A DNA stretch of 64,000 nt from the NCBI GenBank assembly GCA_018604165.1, contig CP075895.1:1979001-2043000 (forward strand), read 5' to 3'. The notes below the pieces were generated by a model. It did not search any database, had not been told where the DNA came from, and was given only the letters and a program-made list of their open reading frames with translations. Positions within the stretch are counted from its first letter, which is position 1, and each line of letters starts with the position of its first letter. The position numbers and the translations under genes are program-made. Positions 1 through 6,749 of this stretch are shown in pieces. The stretch comes from Chitinophagaceae bacterium LGM1 (GTDB lineage: Bacteria > Bacteroidota > Bacteroidia > Chitinophagales > Chitinophagaceae).

Positions 1-68
1 TTCAGGCATAGATACAGCAAACCCAGAAAAACCAATATTGTAACAGTTGCAATAATTACAGCACTCAT
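1..68 (-). CDS. N-terminal fragment of a membrane protein, runs off the left edge
   Basis: An ATG at 68 on the minus strand opens a frame that is still open at base 1. The 22 visible residues begin MSAVIIATVTILVFLGLLY and form one strongly hydrophobic helix, so the product starts with a membrane segment or signal anchor. It follows the dehydratase gene in the same direction but is separated from it by a hairpin that looks like a terminator. Too little is visible to name a family; proteins in this position beside LolA-like and dehydratase genes are often transferases or exporters, which is only inference. Confidence 0.5.
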   Translation of the reverse strand, partial: MSAVIIATVTILVFLGLLYLCL

Positions 69-90
69 GTGTTTACCATTTTAGAAATAA

Positions 91-115
91 AAAAGGATAT
101 GAAAATCATATCCTT
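91..115 (-). terminator. Rho-independent terminator after the dehydratase gene
   Basis: A perfect 10-bp stem (AAGGATATGA/TCATATCCTT) with a 3-nt loop lies 28 bp past the dehydratase stop. On the minus strand it is followed by a T-rich run (TTTTTTATTTC). It would end the deacetylase-to-dehydratase transcript before the gene starting at 68. Confidence 0.7.
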
Positions 116-143
116 CAAACAACTATTATGTAAGTTATACAAT

Positions 144-503
144 TTATTTCGTTTCAAAATTGCCCGATAGCTTAAAGAGGTCGGCTGTTTCGTTTTTGAA
201 TGACGCGTTTACATTCAGTTCCTTCCCTTCTTGCTTCCAACTGATGTTGATGACGGGTTGTACATCGGGGGTTATCAGTTGTAGAAATTTTACTTGTCCT
301 GCATTTCGCAACCAAAGATTTTTATCTACTTGCTGCTCCAGCAGTTCTTTTACCATTTGCATCATACATACACCCGGCACTACCGGCTGGCTGGGAAAGT
401 GTCCTTTAAAAATATCGTGCTGTGTATTGAAAGCTATTTTGCATGAAAAACTATTAGGCTCTCTCAACATATACTCTATACTGTAAAAATCATTCATTAA
501 CAT
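144..503 (-). CDS. FabZ-like hotdog (3R)-hydroxyacyl-ACP dehydratase
   Basis: A 119-residue single-hotdog protein. Residues 33-44 read KGHFPSQPVVPG, the FabA/FabZ active-site signature with catalytic His at about 35; the usual Glu region downstream reads MMQMVKEL. The length is shorter than FabZ (about 145 aa) and fits the small dehydratases (ApeI/ApeP type) that act on polyketide-like acyl-ACP chains in aryl polyene and flexirubin clusters. It overlaps the lipoprotein gene by 14 bp and is the last gene of a four-gene minus-strand run. The start at 497 (third residue) is equally possible. That it dehydrates a beta-hydroxyacyl-ACP is inferred from the motif; the pathway is inferred from its neighbours. 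Confidence 0.75.
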   Translation of the reverse strand: MLMNDFYSIEYMLREPNSFSCKIAFNTQHDIFKGHFPSQPVVPGVCMMQMVKELLEQQVDKNLWLRNAGQVKFLQLITPDVQPVINISWKQEGKELNVNASFKNETADLFKLSGNFETK

Positions 504-1143
504 GGTCAGTCATTTTATGTAAGCCAATCGTAAAGTTTGCTTTATGATGCCTGAAAAGAACACTGTCGGGCATTGCCTTATTGCTGTGTTTCCCTTTCAG
601 TTCTATGGTTGTTACTTTTTTTCTTTTGCCTGCATTTTCTATTCTTACCAATTGTTCACCGTCTGCTATATAATAAGCCACACCATCCGCTAAACTAAAA
701 CAGTAATAAACCGCTGTACCCCTATCTTGTTTATATATTTTTTCTAAATTAATATCCAATTCATTCATTAACAATAAATTGAAGTCTTTTTTTAGCGTTT
801 TAATTATTGCTGGTTTATCTAATTGAGGGATGATGCTGTTAACTTTGAATTCGCCTTTGTCATTCCACTCAAAATTGAAAAAGCTAAAGCCCATCTCATT
901 CTGGAATATAGCATGTACCGTGCCATTTTTCATTTGCTTAAAGAAAAGGATGCCGGAGAGGTGGAACTTTTTTAACAAAAAACGTCCGTTTACGGCACAC
1001 CTGTACACTTCTTTCTGAAATGCAGGCTTGTACGCTAAGGCTGTTTTGTTGTTAGATGGCTGTTGCTTCAAGCCCTTGTAAGGGTTGGCGCATGAGGCGG
1101 CAAGTATTAACAATACACTACTTAGCTTTAAATAAAACCTCAT
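490..1143 (-). CDS. Uncharacterised lipoprotein, partner of LolA-like protein
   Basis: The chosen ATG at 1143 gives MRFYLKLSSVLLILAASC, a short signal peptide with lipobox LAASC (Cys18); the frame extends upstream to 1200 but that would bury the signal peptide. The mature part (about 200 aa) has no motif I recognise. It overlaps the end of the LolA-like gene by 26 bp and the start of the dehydratase by 14 bp, so all are co-translated. A small lipoprotein is a regular member of aryl polyene loci (DUF3261 in ApeG), and this one could play that part, but I cannot show homology by eye. Confidence 0.6.
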   Translation of the reverse strand: MRFYLKLSSVLLILAASCANPYKGLKQQPSNNKTALAYKPAFQKEVYRCAVNGRFLLKKFHLSGILFFKQMKNGTVHAIFQNEMGFSFFNFEWNDKGEFKVNSIIPQLDKPAIIKTLKKDFNLLLMNELDINLEKIYKQDRGTAVYYCFSLADGVAYYIADGEQLVRIENAGKRKKVTTIELKGKHSNKAMPDSVLFRHHKANFTIGLHKMTDHVNE

Positions 1144-1750
1144 CGAGCGGGGCATTGTGTTTGGTATTGGTAAAATGCATATCGGTATAATCACCACCAA
1201 GTTCTGTCATACTAAGCCTGTCAACATCCATTGTTTTCTTGTTCATGTACACATCTATCTGTTTGAACATTTTCTTCATGGCATCTGTTGCAGGCTGCAT
1301 AGATAAGAGGTAACCAGCATTGCTTTCGTATGCTATTACATTAAAGTCTTTGTTCTGAAAAACAGCACCACTCATACAGTCAACCATTATACGATTGACA
1401 GATTGCATAGCTTTGCTATTCTTAGTATTTATCTTGCTTGTTTTTTGTTCATCTTTTACCACTATTTGATTACCATTCATAACCAGCAGGTAAGTAAAGG
1501 GGCTGGCGTATTCTATCCTTACCTTGTTTTCTTTCTTATAATAAAACCTGCCTTTCGATTTTATTTTTTCTTCGAGCAATGCCATATTCTTTACCTGAAC
1601 AAAATCGCTGGTGATGGTTTGAATACGCGCGTTATTGATATTAATTGCCTGTTGCAAAGCAGCAGTATTCTTCACCAAGCTATATCCTTTAGGTTGGGCA
1701 ATGGCAGCGAAACTCAACAAGAAAAAAACAATGGTAAGATATTTATGCAT
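1118..1750 (-). CDS. LolA-like outer-membrane lipoprotein carrier
   Basis: A 210-residue exported protein. The ATG at 1750 gives MHKYLTIVFFLLSFAAIAQ, a Sec signal peptide; the frame is open up to 1786 but that start adds a non-signal leader. The mature domain has the LolA pattern: an N-terminal amphipathic helix (ITSDFVQVKNM), the KGRFYYKKENKVRIEY strand pair where lipids are sheltered, and later SMTELGGDYTDMHFT. LolA ferries lipoproteins or lipid-like cargo across the periplasm. Its start codon sits inside the end of the deacetylase gene (8-bp overlap), so translation is coupled. A dedicated LolA paralogue in such an operon usually serves a polyene/lipid export locus instead of general lipoprotein sorting; that is inference. 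Confidence 0.75.
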   Translation of the reverse strand: MHKYLTIVFFLLSFAAIAQPKGYSLVKNTAALQQAININNARIQTITSDFVQVKNMALLEEKIKSKGRFYYKKENKVRIEYASPFTYLLVMNGNQIVVKDEQKTSKINTKNSKAMQSVNRIMVDCMSGAVFQNKDFNVIAYESNAGYLLSMQPATDAMKKMFKQIDVYMNKKTMDVDRLSMTELGGDYTDMHFTNTKHNAPLDEVLFKAK

Positions 1751-2510
1751 AAGCTTGTAACCCCAGTAATTTATCAACGCGCACAAAGGTAAAGCCCTTT
1801 TCCCGAGCCTTTACAATCAATTCCGTTAAAATTTCGGCTGTTACAGGCATAGAGTCGTGCAATAATATTACATCACCGCCTTTCAGCTTGTTAAGTATTT
1901 TATTCAACAATGCATCTGCACTTGTAGCTTTGGTATCAAAACTACGCAAACTCCACCCTACCGACTGCATACCCGATAGGCGTACTGCTTTGGCTACATT
2001 AGGGTTCGTAACCCCATACGGCGGACGAAACAGTAAAGGAGTAGCACCCGTTAATTGCTTTACCGTATTATTGGTTTGGTTGATTTCATCCAGCATAGCT
2101 GACGAACTTTTCCAATCGAAATGAAAGCCGTGATGATAACTATGGTTGCCTATCAGGTGTCCATCATTATGCCATCTCTGCACAATAGCAGGCTGTGCAG
2201 ATGCTCGCTTACCAATGGTAAAAAAAGCTGCATGTACGTTTTGCGCTTTTAAAACATCCAATATGGCAGATGTGTATTCAGCAGGGCCATCATCAAATGT
2301 TAAGGCTATAGCTCGCGTATCTGTAGCACGATGATGAGAACGTACATAAAAATTCCAACGAATGAAGATAGCACCTAACACCAGTATGTGCAGGTAGACG
2401 GCAATGATAATGAGCAACCACCACCAGGCCACAACACCATTCAGGTACAATACATCAGCACCCAACAGGGCAATGACGAATATGATATTTACGATTGCAA
2501 AAGGGCGCAA
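1743..2510 (-). CDS. Membrane-anchored polysaccharide deacetylase (CE4/NodB domain)
   Basis: 255 aa. Two hydrophobic segments fill the first 55 residues, placing the catalytic domain outside the cytoplasmic membrane. The NodB domain shows all CE4 motifs in order: TFDDGP (metal-binding Asp pair), GNHSYHH (metal His residues), RPPYG, and LLHDSM near the end. CE4 enzymes remove N- or O-acetyl groups from glycans such as peptidoglycan or chitin oligomers in a metal-dependent reaction. It lies 5 bp after the KdsB-like gene and overlaps the LolA-like gene. Polysaccharide deacetylase genes also occur in flexirubin-type loci, which fits the three genes that follow. The substrate cannot be read from sequence. 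Confidence 0.85.
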   Translation of the reverse strand: MRPFAIVNIIFVIALLGADVLYLNGVVAWWWLLIIIAVYLHILVLGAIFIRWNFYVRSHHRATDTRAIALTFDDGPAEYTSAILDVLKAQNVHAAFFTIGKRASAQPAIVQRWHNDGHLIGNHSYHHGFHFDWKSSSAMLDEINQTNNTVKQLTGATPLLFRPPYGVTNPNVAKAVRLSGMQSVGWSLRSFDTKATSADALLNKILNKLKGGDVILLHDSMPVTAEILTELIVKAREKGFTFVRVDKLLGLQAYA

Positions 2511-2515
2511 ACAAA

Positions 2516-3256
2516 TTAGTTGTGGGCATTAAGAAATGCTTCGGCAGCAGGTATATCAGCAGCAGTCTTCATTTTTATATACGGGTATTGCGCTATCAGC
2601 ATTTTTATCTGTACACCATTTTCTACAAAGCGTAGTGCGTGTATCTGTTCGGCGCGCTCCAACGGCGATGGTGGCAACTGTATGAAATGCAGCATGGCTT
2701 CTTTCTTACATGCTATGATGTTGATATGCTCGTAGCAAGCAAAACCTGCCTCGGCGTGTTGCATATACGGTATCGGATACCTTGAAAAATACAATGCGTG
2801 CATGCGCAAGCCCAGCACTACTTTCACCGTATTATTATCTGCCTTTAGCTGTTCGGTATCTTGCTGTATTTTCTTTACTACAGATGCAACCTGTATATCT
2901 TTCCCTGTAGTACCCTCAAATAGCTGCACCAGTTTTTCGATGGTGGCATTGTGCAGTTGCAGGTGGTCGCCCGGTATGCATACAAACAGGTCTGCATCCG
3001 TTAGTGCGGCAACTTCTGCCAATCTTTCTATGTAGTTATCAAACGGTTTCTTTGTCTTTATTACGTTTACCTTACCTGCTAGATGCGTTTCTATATTATC
3101 ATCGTTGGTAACAACAACTGTTTCTGTAAACAAACCAGTACCCTGTACCGATGCTATGGTATGCTCAATAACAGCCTTACCGTTTACTACCGACAATAAT
3201 TTATCAGGAAAATCAACCCCTCCCTCAGGTGCGGAAATTAATGCAGCTATCCTCAT
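2516..3256 (-). CDS. KdsB-like cytidylyltransferase with altered signature motifs
   Basis: 246 aa, the length of 3-deoxy-manno-octulosonate cytidylyltransferase (KdsB, CMP-Kdo synthetase). Family features are clear: NGKAVIEHT, ERLAEVA at about residue 78, the KVVLGLRMHALYFSRYPIPY block, and PPSPLERAEQIHALRFVENG. However, the nucleotide-binding loop that normally reads IPARxxSxRLPxKPL is ISAPEGGVDFPDKLL here, so both arginines are lost; QGDEP is replaced by PGDHL; and the C-terminal DTPEDL is replaced by KTAADI. It starts an apparent operon with the deacetylase 5 bp downstream. It may be a paralogue with a new substrate or low activity rather than the housekeeping Kdo enzyme; I leave the symbol blank for that reason. 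Confidence 0.7.
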   Translation of the reverse strand: MRIAALISAPEGGVDFPDKLLSVVNGKAVIEHTIASVQGTGLFTETVVVTNDDNIETHLAGKVNVIKTKKPFDNYIERLAEVAALTDADLFVCIPGDHLQLHNATIEKLVQLFEGTTGKDIQVASVVKKIQQDTEQLKADNNTVKVVLGLRMHALYFSRYPIPYMQHAEAGFACYEHINIIACKKEAMLHFIQLPPSPLERAEQIHALRFVENGVQIKMLIAQYPYIKMKTAADIPAAEAFLNAHN

Positions 3257-3311
3257 TTGTCCGAATTGTTTAACAACCTGAAATTAATGATAATGACCGA
3301 AGCCACAAGTA

Positions 3312-3707
3312 TTACCTGCTATTTTTAGACGATACGCCCAATAATAACAACACCCAACCTGCAACAAAAAACAAACCGCCAACAGGCGTAAGTATGCCCA
3401 AACCACCCAAACCTACCTGCCCACCCGACTTGAGCATAACAAGCGCATAGATAGACCCTGAAAACAACACAATGCCTACTGTAAAAAAGGTAGCAGCCAT
3501 GCTCAGCAGCTTGCTTTTGTATGTGCCATATAATACACCCGTAGCCAGCAGTGCAAAGCTATGATAGAACTGGTATTTAACACCTGTTTCAAATGTCTGC
3601 AATAATTCGGGGGTGAGTATTTGTTTGAGCGCATGGGCACCAAAAGCCCCAAGTATAACGGCTAATGCCGCGAACAACGCACCTGCCCTTATAGCGTTTG
3701 TATGCAT
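3312..3707 (-). CDS. DUF423 (YgdD-type) inner-membrane protein
   Basis: 131 aa with about four membrane helices. The start matches DUF423: AGALFAALAVILGAFGAHAL followed by a FETGVKYQFYHSFALLATG block, and the C-terminal half has GSIYAL and LGILTPVGGLFFVAGW. Function is unknown; members sit in the cytoplasmic membrane. The gene begins inside the shikimate kinase gene (19-bp overlap), so the two are translationally coupled, although no functional link is known. Confidence 0.85.
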   Translation of the reverse strand: MHTNAIRAGALFAALAVILGAFGAHALKQILTPELLQTFETGVKYQFYHSFALLATGVLYGTYKSKLLSMAATFFTVGIVLFSGSIYALVMLKSGGQVGLGGLGILTPVGGLFFVAGWVLLLLGVSSKNSR

Positions 3708-4195
3708 CTGCTTATTATTTCGTCAAAGTTAGCTAAGGCTTGCCTTTCCACATCTACCGTATAATGCGCCATCTCATATATATTTTTTCTGCTTTCAAGT
3801 AGCTGATTTAGTCTATCAACCAAATCACTGCCTTGCAGCAGTGGTCTATCCGGTGCTGTACCTTTTAGTTGATTGGCAATAAATGTAGTCGAGGCTTTCA
3901 GGTACACAACACATCCTGCTGCTAACATAGCCTGCATATTATCTGCAAACACTGGCAACCCACCACCACAAGATACAATGCATGGCTGTTGCATACTTAT
4001 TATCTGCTGTAGTGTATGTTGTTCATAGTGCCGAAAGGCTTGCTCGCCAGTTGATTCAAATATTTCTTTTACAGACTTGCCTGTGGTTGCCTCAACCATA
4101 CTATCGGTATCGTAATGAGTAACGCCATACTGGCTGGCAAGCTTTGCGCCCCAATATGTTTTGCCAACACCCGATAAACCTATAAGGAATATCAT
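3689..4195 (-). CDS. aroK: Shikimate kinase
   Basis: 168 aa from the ATG at 4195. Phosphorylates shikimate to shikimate-3-phosphate with ATP, the fifth step of the chorismate pathway, in the cytoplasm. Visible motifs: P-loop GLSGVGKT near the N terminus, YDTD (Walker-B-like, Mg/shikimate binding), GEQAFRHYE with the shikimate-binding Arg, SCGGGLP (the GGG of the substrate site) and DRPLL in the lid. The start is fixed by the ATGA overlap with the cinA stop; the longer frame to 4225 would run into cinA. It overlaps DUF423 by 19 bp. Confidence 0.93.
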   Translation of the reverse strand: MIFLIGLSGVGKTYWGAKLASQYGVTHYDTDSMVEATTGKSVKEIFESTGEQAFRHYEQHTLQQIISMQQPCIVSCGGGLPVFADNMQAMLAAGCVVYLKASTTFIANQLKGTAPDRPLLQGSDLVDRLNQLLESRKNIYEMAHYTVDVERQALANFDEIISRCIQTL

Positions 4196-5454
4196 GCTGT
4201 TAATTTGCCGTTTATGAATTTCCAAAGCAGCAGCATACCCATGGTGGCTGCACTTTCCTTATTTCTTTGCCTATCGTGAAAAAAGCGAAACATCTTTGCC
4301 ACTGTCTGTTTACCGTCTGAAACAGCCATCCATACCGTACCTGGTGCTGCCACTTCTCCCTTTACAGGTTCTTTATCTAAAATGCCAGTAATGCTCAATG
4401 AATAATCTGCCCCGAATAGCTTTAATGCACCTGTTGCCATTTGTTTGGCAACAGCTTCGCTCACTGCACCATGATTCACTATATCCGTTTCTGCTACCTG
4501 TAGCAAGTTTTCTTTTACTTCTATCAGATACGACACTACCCCACCTTTATAATAATTACTTGCACCCGATACTTGAGTCAGCAGGTGCGATATATAACCG
4601 CCTGTACAACTTTCTGCCAAACAAATGGTCTGTTGTTTTTCTCGTAACAATCTGCCCAGTATTTCTTCAAAACTAATATCCTCTCTGGCTACAACAATAT
4701 CTTGTAAGCGTGTTACCAACTTGTCCTGCCAATGCAACACTTCCGCATTCAGTGATGTTATATTAGCACCTTTAGCTGTCAGCCTTAGTTTTACAGTACC
4801 TAAACTGGGTAAGTATGCCAGCTTGATGTGTTCGGGTAATGCACTTTCTATATCCAGTATTTTTTCGGCAATAAAGCTCTCACCCTCACCAACCGTGATG
4901 GTAGTTTTATGTACAATGGCATCGCTTTTGATGCGCTCTTGCAACATGGGCAGCACTGCCGTTTCCATAATCGCCATCATCTCAAAAGGCACACCGGGCA
5001 TGGCTATTACCATTCGTCCGTCCTTCTCAAATAGCATACCAGGTGCAGTACCCATTGGGTTGAAGAGTACAGTACAGGTATCGGGTACTTCTGCCTGCTT
5101 CATATTACGCTCCAGGAATGGCCTGTTGCGTTTGGCAAAAATATCTTTCACGTGCTGCAATACTGCTTCGTTTATCACCAGCTTGCCATCAAAATATCTG
5201 CACAATAATGGTTTGGTTATATCATCGGCAGTAGGCCCCAAGCCACCCGTAATGAATACAATATCTGCTTCTGTTAGTGCAGCATCCAGTGCATGGGTTA
5301 TAGCTTGTGCTTCATCGCCAACGGCTACACGTTTCGTAACGTCTATACCCAACGCATTCAACTTCTGTGCAATCCAAGCAGAGTTGGTGTCTATGGTTTG
5401 CCCTATCAACAATTCATCGCCTATTGTTATGATATAAGCCTTTGTGTTTGCCAT
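4192..5454 (-). CDS. cinA: CinA: nicotinamide-nucleotide amidase / putative ADP-ribose pyrophosphatase
   Basis: 420 aa, the usual length for two-domain CinA. The N-terminal MoCF-like domain (about 1-170) contains ITIGDELLIGQTIDTNSAWI and FITGGLGPTADD; the C-terminal amidase domain (about 255-415) contains LAESCTGGYIS and ITGILDKEPVKGEVAAPGTVW. The amidase domain deamidates nicotinamide mononucleotide to nicotinate mononucleotide, recycling NAD breakdown products; the N-terminal domain is reported to cleave ADP-ribose. It lies 3 bp after the thioesterase and overlaps aroK by 4 bp, so it sits in a tight operon of unrelated housekeeping enzymes. Confidence 0.93.
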   Translation of the reverse strand: MANTKAYIITIGDELLIGQTIDTNSAWIAQKLNALGIDVTKRVAVGDEAQAITHALDAALTEADIVFITGGLGPTADDITKPLLCRYFDGKLVINEAVLQHVKDIFAKRNRPFLERNMKQAEVPDTCTVLFNPMGTAPGMLFEKDGRMVIAMPGVPFEMMAIMETAVLPMLQERIKSDAIVHKTTITVGEGESFIAEKILDIESALPEHIKLAYLPSLGTVKLRLTAKGANITSLNAEVLHWQDKLVTRLQDIVVAREDISFEEILGRLLREKQQTICLAESCTGGYISHLLTQVSGASNYYKGGVVSYLIEVKENLLQVAETDIVNHGAVSEAVAKQMATGALKLFGADYSLSITGILDKEPVKGEVAAPGTVWMAVSDGKQTVAKMFRFFHDRQRNKESAATMGMLLLWKFINGKLTA

Positions 5455-5457
5455 ATA

Positions 5458-5871
5458 CTACTTTGAGAAAAAAGGTGTTAATCGTTGCACCAAATCATCA
5501 GGCATCGGCACTTTCTGTTTCAGTACAGGATTGTAAAACACCAACATTGTAACACCTTTATTCAATAATTGTTCTTGTTCGTTATAAAGCTCTGAATGAA
5601 ACTTAATTTTTGGGCCGTCTGGCAATTCTTTCAGGATGGTCTTTACCGTAATCAAATCATCGTATAAAGCAGGACGAAAGTATTGAGCATGTAAATCTAC
5701 CACAGGCATCATCACACCCATTTCTTCTAATTGCTTGTAAGTAAACCCTAATTGCCTGATAGCTTCTGCTCTACCCACCTCGTAATACAGTGCGTAATAA
5801 CCATAATACAAATAGCCCATTTGGTCTGTTTCTCCGTACCGTACTCTTATTTGTGTCGTTGCTTCGTACAT
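5458..5871 (-). CDS. YbgC/FadM-type acyl-CoA thioesterase
   Basis: 137 aa, 4HBT hotdog family. Residues 9-25 read RVRYGETDQMGYLYYGY, the signature with the catalytic Asp at about 16 and the tyrosines typical of YbgC/FadM proteins; EVGRAEAIRQLGFTY follows in the central helix. These cytoplasmic enzymes hydrolyse acyl-CoA thioesters; substrate length cannot be told. One base separates it from the SDR upstream and 3 bp from cinA downstream, so the genes form one operon. Confidence 0.88.
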   Translation of the reverse strand: MYEATTQIRVRYGETDQMGYLYYGYYALYYEVGRAEAIRQLGFTYKQLEEMGVMMPVVDLHAQYFRPALYDDLITVKTILKELPDGPKIKFHSELYNEQEQLLNKGVTMLVFYNPVLKQKVPMPDDLVQRLTPFFSK

Positions 5872-5872
5872 C

Positions 5873-6646
5873 TTATTTATTTACACGCTCTGCATCTTTT
5901 ATAGTATAAGCACTGTTTGCCTGATTGGTGCAGGTAATTGTCAAGTCGTTTATGCAGACATGCGGTGGCAATGTAGCACAATAGAATACTGTATTGGCAA
6001 TATCCTCTGCATGTAATGGTTCAAAACCACGATACACACTTGCTGCACGTTGTTCATCACCTTTAAAACGCACTATGGAAAACTCTGTTTCTGCCATACC
6101 TGGGTGTATGCCCGTTACCTTTATGCCGTAGGGCAGCAAATCTATACGCATAGCCTGATTAAGCGCATCTACCGCAAACTTAGTAGCGCAATACACATTG
6201 CCGTTTTTGTACACTAATTTAGAAGCAGTAGAACCTATGTTGAATATATGCCCACCTTTCTCTTTCATAAGGGGCAGTACCTGTCTTGTAACGTATAGTA
6301 ACCCTTTTACATTGGTATCAATCATGGCATCCCAATCATCCACATCGCCCTCATCTATTGTAGAAAGCCCTGCGGCCAGCCCTGCATTGTTTACCAATAT
6401 GTCTATTGTGCCATACACTTTCTTTAGCTCAGCAATAGCATGCTCTACTTCATTTCTGTTTCGCACGTCAAAACACAAGGGCAATACACTTACCTTATAG
6501 CTATCTTCCAAGTCTTGTTTTAACGCCTGCAATCTGTCTTCTCGCCTGCCTGTAATACAGAGATTATAACCATTACGGGCAAATACACTTGCAATAGCTT
6601 TACCAAAGCCCGATGTAGCACCTGTTACCATTACCGTTTTACGCAT
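5873..6646 (-). CDS. Short-chain dehydrogenase/reductase (YdfG-like)
   Basis: 257 aa classical SDR. The NAD(P)-binding motif is TGATSGFGKA at residues 8-17, with an Arg pair (GRREDR) after the second strand that points to NADP(H). NNAG is at about 90, the catalytic Ser lies in NIGSTAS and the Tyr/Lys pair in YCATK at about 155-159. The closest pattern is YdfG (3-hydroxy acid / serine dehydrogenase), but substrate assignment in this family is unreliable. It is the first gene of the SDR-thioesterase-cinA-aroK-DUF423 run. Confidence 0.88.
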   Translation of the reverse strand: MRKTVMVTGATSGFGKAIASVFARNGYNLCITGRREDRLQALKQDLEDSYKVSVLPLCFDVRNRNEVEHAIAELKKVYGTIDILVNNAGLAAGLSTIDEGDVDDWDAMIDTNVKGLLYVTRQVLPLMKEKGGHIFNIGSTASKLVYKNGNVYCATKFAVDALNQAMRIDLLPYGIKVTGIHPGMAETEFSIVRFKGDEQRAASVYRGFEPLHAEDIANTVFYCATLPPHVCINDLTITCTNQANSAYTIKDAERVNK

Positions 6647-6696
6647 ATCTATTTTTCGTTGTGAGAATAAAGATAGGGCAAGACCTTCTATAAACG

Positions 6697-6726
6697 TATA
6701 CAGGCACGTTTAAACGTGCCTGTATA
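6697..6726 (-). terminator. Perfect 30-bp palindrome, probable terminator
   Basis: Bases 6697-6726 read identically on both strands, with core CAGGCACGTTTAAACGTGCC. It lies between the end of the T9SS protein gene (6750) and the start of the SDR gene (6646), both on the minus strand. The stem could reach 13 bp with a TTAA loop. The minus-strand T run behind it is weak, so a terminator is likely but an operator for the SDR operon is an alternative. Confidence 0.55.
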
Positions 6727-6749
6727 AAAAATATATTTTTTGAGTAGTA

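Noticed and set aside
2516-3256. KdsB-like gene as a pseudogene
   Set aside because: Full length, no frameshift or internal stop and the rest of the fold is conserved; divergence fits a functional shift better than decay.
4625-5437. Long plus-strand frame (270 codons)
   Set aside because: It is antisense to cinA, has a Ser-rich, low-complexity translation and no family match; a shadow of cinA codon use.
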